Source: Scilla litardierei
Taxonomy: Eukaryota > Streptophyta > Magnoliopsida > Asparagales > Asparagaceae
Direction of reading: 5' to 3'
Assembly: GCA_030789695.1 (NCBI GenBank)
Contig: CM061132.1
Location: forward strand, 164,201,442-164,265,441
DNA length: 64,000 nt
Below, piece by piece: positions 1 to 9,100 of the stretch (position 1 is its first letter; the number at the start of each line of letters is the position of its first letter). The notes under the pieces were generated by a model. It did not search any database. It worked only from the letters and a program-made list of their open reading frames with translations, and had not been told where the DNA came from. A program made the translations under genes and the position numbers.

Positions 1-2
1 AG

Positions 3-131
3 AAATCGCTTCGGAACAAGATTGTCAATCTTGTGAGGGTGATGTGGCGACACGGTTCACCTGGAGAGTCTACTTGGGAGAATGAGGATGAGATGCGAGA
101 GCGTTTCCCACTTTTGTTTCCGGACTCGTGA
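3..131 (+). CDS. 3' end of gypsy pol (integrase C-terminus, Tekay-like), partial
   Basis: The window opens inside a reading frame that ends at a TGA at 129-131. The frame reads a chromodomain-like tail: VRVMWRH, then ESTWENEDEM, then RERFPLLFPDS. The order 'V.W', 'TWE.E.EM', 'R..FP.LF' is how the integrase C-terminus of plant Ty3/gypsy chromoviruses ends. The stop lies 37 bases before a purine-rich tract and the start of a long LTR, which is the normal position for the end of pol. Everything upstream is outside the window, so intactness cannot be judged. The clade (Tekay/Del-like) is an inference from the long LTR and the TGTAACGA LTR start. Confidence 0.8.
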   Translation, partial: KSLRNKIVNLVRVMWRHGSPGESTWENEDEMRERFPLLFPDS

Positions 132-167
132 GTTTTTGGAAATTCCGAGGACGGAATTTTTCTTAAG

Positions 168-177
168 TTGGGGAGGA
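168..177 (+). promoter_or_regulatory. Polypurine tract of the first gypsy element
   Basis: TTGGGGAGGA sits directly before the LTR start TGTAACGA. This is the standard place and composition for the plus-strand primer of Ty3/gypsy reverse transcription. Confidence 0.8.
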
Positions 178-474
178 TGTAACGACTGCTTTTCATGAAT
201 CTGGATTTAATATAATATAATATATGTTTTGGTGGATTTTCTCCTCTTGTGTGGTTTTCGTCTCCGTAGATTTCATTTTCGATCGATTCGTCGTATTTTC
301 TCACTTCTTCCTTAGGATTGTCGATTTCGAAGTATGTCACTCGTGACGGACTTCATAACGGTCATATCTAACTGTTAGATCAAGCCTAGGAGTCTTAGGA
401 ATCGATACCGGGGCCTCGCGCTCCGTATCGGTACTTTTCTGTGCTCATTAGCCGGTGTAAGAAGGGCCACCGAC

Positions 475-870
475 CGACTAGATGACGATCCAGTCGGTCG
501 GCAATCCTTCTTGGACCGACTAGTTAGCTTTCTAAATTTCTCAGGAGTTACTGTTTATCGTTAGTCGGTCTAAGAACGTTGGTTGACCGACTAGGTTGCA
601 AACTAGTCGGTCAGCAATGCTTCTTGAACCGACTAACTCATCAAATTATTTTTGTATCAGCTACTGTTTACTCTTAGTCGGTCTAAGAACGTTCATCGAC
701 CGACTAGATGCCAAACTAGTCGGTCAGTACTTGTTCATGGACCGACTAACTCTAGAATCCTATTTTCGTTCAGGAGTTACTGTTTGCACTTAGTCGGTCT
801 GCGTTGGTCGACCGACCGACTAGTTGCCAAACTAGTCGGTCAGTGGTTGCTCTTTGACCGACTAACCAGT
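475..870. repeat. Tandem array of AGTCGGTC/GACCGACT palindromic units in LTR U3
   Basis: Units of about 113-116 bp start with TTAGTCGGTC at 561, 674 and 790, preceded by a partial unit from about 475. Each unit carries the octamer AGTCGGTC in both orientations (TTAGTCGGTC, GACCGACTAG, CTAGTCGGTC, GACCGACTAA), so the array can form nested hairpins. It lies directly upstream of the TATA-like box of the LTR, i.e. in U3, where enhancers of LTR transcription normally sit. Confidence 0.85.
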
Positions 871-908
871 GTTAAAACCCTAATTTCTGGGCAGCCGCCA
901 GCCCAACC

Positions 909-1196
909 TATTTATACCCAACCCAAACGTTTTCATCTTCTCCAACACGACCCAAAACCCTAAAAACTTCCCTCTTCAGCCCCCATCTTCCTCCAAGCTC
1001 CATTCCTTCATTCCAAGCCTCAAAACCTTCATCCAAACCATCCATCTACTCTATCTACCTCTCATCTTCCCCAAAATCTCACTCAAATCCATCAAATCCC
1101 CAAATCCCCCAAAACCCTAGTTTCCCCAAACTTCTCCAATCTTTTCCAGATCTGATCCTAGGGTTCCCCGGAGTGTTTCTTCCGTCTCCTCTTGGT
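909..1196 (+). promoter_or_regulatory. Putative LTR core promoter, leader and leader splice donor
   Basis: TATTTATA at 909-916 is followed by a C/A-rich, ATG-poor leader typical of plant 5' UTRs, ending at CTTGGTAAG around 1190-1196, a good splice donor. Similar leader-then-GTAA arrangements occur in the solo LTR (GT at 42937) and in the minus-strand LTR at 55.9-58.4 kb. Start site and splicing are inferred, not shown. Confidence 0.4.
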
Positions 1197-2674
1197 AAGA
1201 AATCGTTCTACCGTTGTTTTCTTAACCTATTTATAATTTTATGAAAACCCTAATTAATTTCATGTGTTTGATGTTTGTCTCCCCCAAAACAGCGATTTCC
1301 CCCGTAGATAGCATCCGTGTGACGAAGTGATCGTCAATCCCCGGTGCTAGGCAAGTGAAACTTGCCACTTAGGGTTTAGGCCATGTTTTAGGCCATTTGC
1401 TTGTTGTAGGCGTAAAAGAGGCTAGGCGACGAAATGATACTCGCCTAGGCGCAAATTGGGGAACTAGCTTGACAACGAAGCTAGTTCCGACTTTTAGCAT
1501 GTTGCACAATTACCATGTCATGTTTACTTTCAATTAACGGTACGCGAATATGTTCATGTCATTGCATTTCGCCTGTCACGTTTAATTTAATTAACTGTAC
1601 GCAAATAAATTGTCATGACCTCGCATTCTTTAGGTATTGCTGTGATTGCGTAGCTTCGCTACAATGTTGTGTTCCTGACTCGTGTTCCAGAAGCGGGCCA
1701 TGTGTTGGTTGATAGCCAATGCCCGAATTGCGTGTTCCGGCTAGGTGTTCCCTATGCCATACTTGTGTTCCTGGCTCGTGACCAGAAGCGAGCATAATGA
1801 GTTGGAAACCCCAACGCTCGATGTAATGAATTGTGAACTAAGAATGCGAGCTCAATGTGCGGGGCAACCCTAGGCTCACTAGATGAGCTCAATGTGCAGG
1901 GACCCCAGGCTCCATATCGTGTGGGTATTGAGTAGTGTTTAGTGCCGATCGGTCTGAAATGCTATGCCATTCAGCGAATGGCCTAAACACCTACAAAATG
2001 TGAATTGATTGAATTGATAGTAGCTTGGCTACTCTTGTCTTGTCCCGATGATTGTTCTCTTGTACAAATTGTCTTGCCATGTTTAAATTGTGCACTCATG
2101 TTATAACTGCCATGTCATGCATACTAAACTGCTAGGTTGCTAGATGCCTCACCTTCAGTTTCCTTGCCCAAGTCTTTTTAGACTTGCTGACATGTGCCCC
2201 TTTACTCTTTTGGGTGACACATGTTAGAACCTGAGCCCGAGTACCTCGTTGAGGACGAGGTGTTTGCTGACGCCGAGCCCGAGCTTGTGTTTGACGGGGA
2301 GTACGTGGACACTGGGGACCAGTCCTAGTGTCTTCGTTGTGCTTTACTTTTGATTAGACAGTTGTTTTGTTATCGGTGCGTAGCACCTATACTTTGTTGT
2401 TGTCGTTGCTTTTGTTGGCCTTGTTCTGGGCCCTTAGACTCTTTTCTTTTAGCCTGGTGGCTTTTCTGGATGTTGGACTTTTGTTGATGTTGGACAATTT
2501 GTGAGATGCGGAATTTTATTTCAGTCTCTCCTTGTGTTATTATTGTTATTCTGTCGTGGTTACAGGGACCTGTTTATGTATTGTGGACGCTTATCGGGTT
2601 TGGGGCTTCACAGCTCCACTCTCGTGCGGACCTTTTCACGTCTCGCCTCCATTTTAGGGAAGCGGGTCGTGACA

Positions 2675-3454
2675 AGGTGGAATACGACTTCGGACTCACC
2701 TGGATTTATTACTTCTTGACCTCGTGCGCTTGGGAGTATCAACATTTTGAGACAAGCGGCTATTTCCAGAAGGCCTGCAACACAAGGAGCTCATCAGGGG
2801 GGTCGGATCTGGGGTCCGACCTAACTCTCTCCGATGCTTAAGTTAGTATATGACTCAAATAGGCTCGGTGGAACTATGTCCGACCTGTTGGAAGGTCATC
2901 CACTAATTCTCATGCCGAGATTGGAGGAAATATAAAGATAGGTGGAGTAGACACCGAGTGTTAAAGTACCTGACTTGGGAGGATGTCAGAGAGTCAGAAA
3001 AGCGAACCATTCTCTCATTATTCTCGAGACTATATATATGCAATGGTCCTTTGGTATGCCATGGTTCAGCTAACGGCTGAGCATTGAAGATGCTTTATTG
3101 TATTGGTCCGAGCTGTCGATAATGATGGAGAGCTTAACGGTCTGCCGTTGATGTTCGTCATTATGAGCCGATCCTTTAAATGTAGCAGCCCAACGGGTAG
3201 CTGAGTTGTCGTCTTGACTGGAGAAACGGTTGGCCTCCTGTTTGGGCCTTCGGGTTATTGGGCCAATGTTGTTGGCTTGTACTTGGACTTGTCGGTTATA
3301 GTAAATAATAAAACCATCTATGGACCAGCCCAATATGGTAACAACAATCGATTCCTAGAACCAGTTTCTTTCACCATCCAAACACAAAACCACATGATCA
3401 TCCTACACTTTTTTTTAATTCATCGAAATTAAATCCTACACCTTTACCAAACCT
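2675..3454. other. Repeat-like sequence of unknown class, no gene
   Basis: No protein frame here has a recognisable domain. A GTCGGATCTGGGGTCCGAC palindrome near 2801-2819, a CTCCGATGCTTAAGTTAGT stretch near 2829-2848 and an ACTATATATATG TATA-like stretch near 3030 suggest decayed promoter or LTR sequence. I cannot assign it to a family. Confidence 0.3.
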
Positions 3455-4611
3455 CGAGAAAATTAGGTAAATGCCATCGGTCAACCATGGGTTTTAATTT
3501 TTACCACCAACTTTAAAAAGTTTGCTAGAATAACACCCCAACTAAAAAAGAGACGAAAATACCCACGTTCGTTCCCAAACATTAAAACCCAACAAAATTA
3601 AATCCCCCTGCGAAAACAATTGCAGCAGACGACATTCTCCCTCCGGCGAGCGAAGCCCAGCACCTCGCACCGCCTCGAACTCCATTCGATAGCCTCGACA
3701 CCGCTCATCACCGCCAACCCACAACCCAACGCCGACAGCACCCCATCTACGTCGACGCCGAACTCCGACCACCCCGCTTCGCCGTACTCCCACCACCCCA
3801 CATCTACGGCAACGCCTCGCCGTACTCCGACAAAGCCCTATGAGCCAATATAGCCCAATTTGCGCCAATATACGTCACGCAAATTGGCGCAAATTGGCGC
3901 AAATTGACTCAAATTGGGCTATATTGGCTCATAGGGCTTTGTCGGAGTACGGCGAGGCGTTGCCGTAGATGTGGGGTGGTCGGAGTACGGCGAGGCGAAG
4001 CGGGGTGGTCGGAGTTCGGCATCGACGTAGATGCAGGGTGATGTCGGCGTTGGGTTCCGACCACACCGCTTCGCCGTACTCCGACCACCCCGCATCTACG
4101 GCAACGCCTCGCCGTACTCTGACAAAGCCCTGTGAGCCAATATAACCCAATTTGCGCCAATTTGCGCCAATATACGTGACGTATATTGGCGCAAATTGGC
4201 GCAAATTTGGTTATATTGGCTCACAGGGCTTTGTCAGAGTACGGCGAGGCGTTGCCGTAGATGCGGGGTGGTCGGAGTACGGCGAAGCGGGGTGGTCGGA
4301 GTTCGGCGTCGACGTAGATGGGGGTGCTGTCGGTGTTGGGTTGTGGGTTGGCGGTGATGAGCGGTGTCGAGGCTGTCGAGGGGAGTTCGAGGCGGTGCGA
4401 GGTGCTGGGCTTCGCTCGCCGGAGGGAAAACGTCGTTCGTTGCAATTGTTTTCGCAAGGTGATTTAATTTTGTTGGGTTTTAATGTTTGAAAACGAACTG
4501 TGGTATTTTCGTCTCTTTTTTAGTTGGGGTGTTATTCTAACAAACTTTTTAAAATTGATGATAAAAATTAAAACTCATGATTGACCGATGACATTTACCC
4601 AATTTTCTCCC
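3455..4611. mobile_element. Foldback element with about 400-bp terminal inverted arms and inner palindromes
   Basis: The left arm (3455 to about 3855) reads again, inverted, in the right arm (about 4205 to 4611). The matching starts at GAGAAAATT(A/G)GGTAAATG(C/T)CATCGGTCAA on both ends and runs through the GC-rich inner part (CCGGCGAGCGAAGCCCAGCA and TCGGAGTACGGCGAGGCG). Between the arms lie two shorter copies of the inner arm in opposite orientation (about 3920-4045 and 4060-4145) and repeats of TTGCGCCAAT. The open frames inside are only translations of these arms. The long terminal inverted repeats with no transposase suggest a non-autonomous Mutator-like or foldback element. No clean target duplication was found. 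Confidence 0.75.
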
Positions 4612-5002
4612 GAATTGGACTACACGCACCGGTTGGGGGAGGGTGCATATAAGAGTTAGAGCCCGAATTTGCCAAATGTAGGAGGGAGAGAGTGTGAATT
4701 GACTTGCTATGATTTGATTTTCACAATGTTTTTACCAAATAAGGCCTAAATGCACCGGTCAACCGGTGTTTCTAGCACATTCCTTTTCTCCCAATCCTCT
4801 ACTTATCGATTTACTTCCCATCCTAACAAACAACGACCAAACGCGCCGATATATCGACATCACGTCGCTACCATCATCAGCGCAGCAAACACGCTACCGA
4901 CCTCATCCTGACTGACCGTCCTCTAGTATAATAAACGGACGCGCAACTCCTACCCGATAAGCCCCTCATCTTCTCCCCTTATCGGATCCCACAGCCCCCA
5001 AA
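4612..5002 (+). promoter_or_regulatory. Upstream region of the enoyl-CoA hydratase gene
   Basis: This 390-bp stretch separates the foldback element from the ATG at 5003. A TATAATAAA-like box at 4927-4935 would put transcription start about 30 bases downstream and leave a 5' UTR of roughly 45 bases. A second TATA-like sequence (CATATAAGAG) lies near 4647. The ATG context CAAAATGGGC fits plant initiation. The foldback element ends less than 400 bp from the start codon, so it may supply or disturb promoter sequence. Confidence 0.35.
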
Positions 5003-5403
5003 ATGGGCGAAGACGACCTCATCCATGTCCACCGCGACCCGACCGGCATCGGCTTCGTCACGATAAACAGACCGAAATCCCTCAACTCGCTGACGAAACC
5101 GATGATCACTGATCTCGCTCGCGCGATCAAGAGCTTAGACGGCGACGATACGGTCGGAGTCATCGTCATCTCCGGCCGAGGCCGGGCTTTCTGCTCCGGC
5201 GTGGACCTGACGGCGGCCGAGGATGTTTTCAAGGGCGACGTCAAGAATCCGGACACCGATCCGGTGATCCAGATGGAGCGGTGCAGGAAGCCGATCATCG
5301 GTGCGATCGGGGGGTTTGCTGTTACCGCTGGTTTCGAGATCGCTCTTGCCTGCGATATTTTGGTTGCTGGCAAGGATGCTAAGTTTATTGATTCCCATTC
5401 GAG
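5003..5403 (+). CDS. ECHIA: ECHIA exon 1
   Basis: It codes residues 1-133 plus two bases of an Arg codon and ends TTCGAG before the donor GTAGGC. It contains the N-terminal crotonase motif and both oxyanion-hole loops. Its GC content is clearly higher than that of the intron. Confidence 0.95.
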
Positions 5404-6098
5404 GTAGGCGGTAACTTTGCCCCCCTTTTGTTGCAGAGTTTATGCACGATTTTATTGGAAAATGTACTAGTTTTACCGAATGACTAGCTAGTTTATGTAA
5501 AGTGTTTGCATATTAGTAAGCCAGATACTAACAATATTATGAAGTATTTGTCATAAAAATTTGTTTTTTATAACGGAACTTGATCTTGAGATTGCAGGAG
5601 CATGGATGTGAAATCAAAGCAAAATGGATTTGCTATGAAGTTAATCCTGTCAGTATTGTAAAATTCTGTTGCATTACATGTTCAGTCCGATAGCTAATAG
5701 TGCATAAACGATTTATGCTCCGCATAAGCGGATTATGCAAAAATTAAATTTTTAATGTGTATATAAAGATTAACACATTACATATAAGTGTGTACACAAA
5801 ATATATATGAACCTCCATATTAAATGTCGAAATATTCTAAAAGAAATATAAGAAAATTAGAAAAAATATATTATAAAGCTTTAAAAAGTGATAAAACTTT
5901 GTGAATATAGGCAATGTAGGACATTGATCCAATTAAAATTAACTTAACTAATACACACCATTATTAGACTGGTAAAATAATAACACATGCACAAATAAGA
6001 ATAACAAAGATAAGATTTTAAGAACTTATCTCTTTGCACTAATGTAAGCAATCCAAATCTACAATATAAATACAAGATAAAGAGGAAGGACGGTTGGA

Positions 6099-6132
<34 letters not shown>

Positions 6133-9100
6133 TAGAAAAAAGAGGCAACACAAAAGAGTAGGATTTGAATTTAGGATATCTAAGATAAGATTTAGAGTAT
6201 TACTTTTTTATAAACCCAAATTGCCTTGATGGGAGTATGTGCTTTCGTAATCAAATTACGCATGTGCACCAAATAACTGGATTATATGTCATGACAACTT
6301 AAGCTCGCTCATTAAATGATATTAGATGCGGCCAACGGTCGCATATACGGGCACTTAATCCTTGTCTTCAAACACTAGGATGCCTCAATGATGAATGAGA
6401 AATTTTTTATGCAATAAATTGTTTGGAAAAGAAATTAACTATACCATTAATGTGTGACATATTGGTATTTTTTTGTGTGGATGCCGAGAAAGGAGAATTA
6501 TTTATTTGCAAAAAATTGAATATGTATAAGGTTATGTTTTGCCCAAAACCATTTGATTATTATTAGTATTGCTTTTGTTTAAACTGAAGATGTTTGGTGA
6601 ATTTTGTTTCATTCAAGGTTCGAAAACATGGTATTGGTACCAGTATCGACAAGTGGTCTATATGACTTTAGTATCAATAGTATCAGATCTTCTAAACAAT
6701 ACATATTAGAGATATTGGACTTATTTAAAAATAAAAAACAAAATTATTTTCACAAATTTTATTGACCAGTTCAGTTTACAAATTGTAATAATATGGCCTA
6801 ATTATGGGTGAATTTATAAAGGGTGAGCAAACCTGTGCCTTTGCAAGTAATAAGAAATTGGAATGTGGAATTTTATCTTGTGAAAGTCAATGCAGTGGTA
6901 ATATGGAAATAATGGTGATGCACTGTTAGCATATCCCCTTCGGTGTGCTCTGTGAAAGCAGGGCCCCATACCCCATATTATCCCCTGGGGGGGGCATGGT
7001 GTGTCCACTCTCTCACGGAGCACATCGACTCGGGATGCATTGCCAGCGTATCCCCAGCAACCTTTAGTGTATTTACACTATGAAAGTAGAATAGGCATGT
7101 ATGGGTTGTCAAGCTTGTCAGTGTGTTTGCTTCTATGGAAACTTTCATTCTTATGGTGGGATCGTCGTGTTTGGAATGATTTGAGGAAAGGAAGCTGACA
7201 CTTGTTTGTCTTTCTTGGTTGATTCACAGGAAAAAGATTGAAATTAGTTTCCTTTTAAAAAAACCACCGTTTGGTTAACATATCGGACCAAAAGTCCAGA
7301 TTCCCCCCCCCCCCCCCCCCCCCCCCAGTTCACAACAAACTGTAAAATCCATTTAATTGACAAAGATGTTGTGGTATAGCATACCTAAGCTTACAATCAA
7401 CTCTACCGAACAGATTGCGTACCTAAGCTCACAAACAACTCTAATGAGATGAGGACAGCAATGTCAAGTTTACATCTTTAAATGTATTTTAAATGAACTG
7501 TTTCCTTTTTGTTTTAAAGGAAACATGTTCTGGTAAAAATTGAGTGAAATATGATGAAGGCTAGCTTAACATGGTTCAGAGTACATTGCATTTCTCATAA
7601 AAGTGGTGTTCTCCCGTTAATTTCCAATTAATTTGATGGAAAGAACTTGGTCCAAAATGCCATAAATCATAAAATTCAGTCCAAATCTATTTGCTATGAA
7701 TTGTTGAAGAAATCGGAGAAACAGCTAACAAGCTCTACGAGTGATTACTGGATGTTGTATTACAAATATGCCAGCAATGAGTGCTTCTTTTTCTTATGAT
7801 TTTCTTGCACCCACATTACTCAATTAAACACATGAAAAGCTCCTCTTGCAATGAAAGCACCTGCATGCTCAGTTTCTTTTAGTAGATCAGATAACTTATT
7901 TTTCAACTCCAAAAGAAAATACTTAATTCGAGTATTCGTCATGGTGATTGTTTCTTGCATGTGTTTAAAATTTTAATAGGGAATGATACATATTTGCTAT
8001 CCCGTACTGATAGATTGTGACCATCGATTCAAAACTGGGTCAAAATATCTTCTCAGTCGACATGTTTGAAAAGCTAGGAACGAATATTCGCAACAAATGT
8101 TAACATATGTCCCACTTCAATATTTAAGACTTCAAATTCTTCCCTGAGCACCTCATCCCATGCGTTTCACATCATTTACTCACAGACTTACTCTTTAGAC
8201 TAATTATTGAATGTGTGCAATTGCTGCCAATTTGCTATCCCCTTTCAGGCAATCAAAAGTGCCAACCACTTTCAAAACGATCATCAGCGGCATTTAAAAC
8301 TCTGAAAAGATGCATACAATTCTATTCGTTTTAATTGTTAACTATAGCTACTTACATGTGATTCAGCCTGGCCATAATTGTGGACTTACAGGTGCAGATT
8401 TCTCAGTTTAGACTTGTCTCTCATATCCGATTAAAAGGTTCTATAGTCAAGGGGCCCTCGGTTTTTAAAGTTCAGACATATCAGAAATAGGGTGGGAGTG
8501 TTAGTGCTTAATATGTGATTGAGATCAAGACCTATATGGAGCTATAGGTTATCCCTTTTGGTGTAAAGTAGTATAAGCTGATTATTGGTGGCCCCTGCAA
8601 GAGATGTAGAAAGTGACAATAGATAGGGAAGCTCTTGGACCAAGTGGATAATTTAATTATTGTACAACTATGTGAATGTGGTTGAAGAAGAAACAACGAG
8701 GTAAGAAGCATTATATGACAAAATCTGTGTACACTAGGGATGTAAATGAAGTCAGATTATTTGAATTTGATATGCATTCATATCCTTTTTGTGTGCAGAT
8801 AAGGATAGTAGAATTTCCCATTGGATAAGATACGGATATGTATTTGGATAGAAAGATTAGATTTTTTGCTACAAATTTGAACATTTGATATGCCGATAAT
8901 GTAAGCTCATTTGTACTTGATTAATCGCATTCATGATCTCATATATATAGTAATATGAAGGTTATCTTGCCAAGTAGAAAATTTCCTCAGTGGCTAGCTC
9001 ACGCAACACACCTTCATCATGTTTTTCGATAATCGGCTCCGTTCTTTTTGATCTTCATGTTTTAAAATATCAAATCACTAATTTGTATCTGAATCTAATA

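Larger units (their letters stand above)
178..2674 (+). mobile_element. 3' LTR (about 2.5 kb) of a Tekay-like Ty3/gypsy element
   Basis: It starts TGTAACGACT right after the polypurine tract. The best end is GGGTCGTGACA at 2674, because the solo LTR at 42312-44859 has the same architecture (TGTAATGG start, GGGGCGTGACA end, 2548 bp). An earlier CA at 2612 is a weaker alternative end. The LTR holds a palindrome array (475-870), a TATA-like box (909-916), a C/A-rich leader and a GGTAAG splice-donor-like site near 1194. The expected target duplication (AGGTG at 2675-2679) cannot be tested because the 5' LTR lies outside the window. A short acidic frame ending at a TAG near 2327 (about 2225-2327) is open but not recognised. 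Confidence 0.8.
5404..9020 (+). other. ECHIA intron 1, first part
   Basis: AT-rich intron sequence with no protein-like frame. It contains a 31-base poly(G) run, a 24-base poly(C) run, and a pair of direct repeats (GATGCACTGTTAGC.. near 6917 and GATGCATTGCCAGC.. near 7035) flanking sequence that can pair GTGCTCTGTGAAAG with CTCTCACGGAGCAC. Confidence 0.7.

Noticed and set aside
475..870. CRISPR-like array of regularly spaced palindromic repeats
   Set aside because: The repeats alternate in orientation, the 'spacers' are also repeated, and the context is a plant LTR; no cas genes.
2604..2612. TTCACA at 2612 as the end of the first LTR
   Set aside because: A longer match in architecture to the solo LTR, with the same GTGACA end, puts the border at 2674; 2612 is kept only as an alternative.
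3542..4490. Frames of 67-112 residues with near-identical sequences on both strands
   Set aside because: They are translations of the inverted arms of the foldback element; the likeness is due to the DNA palindrome.
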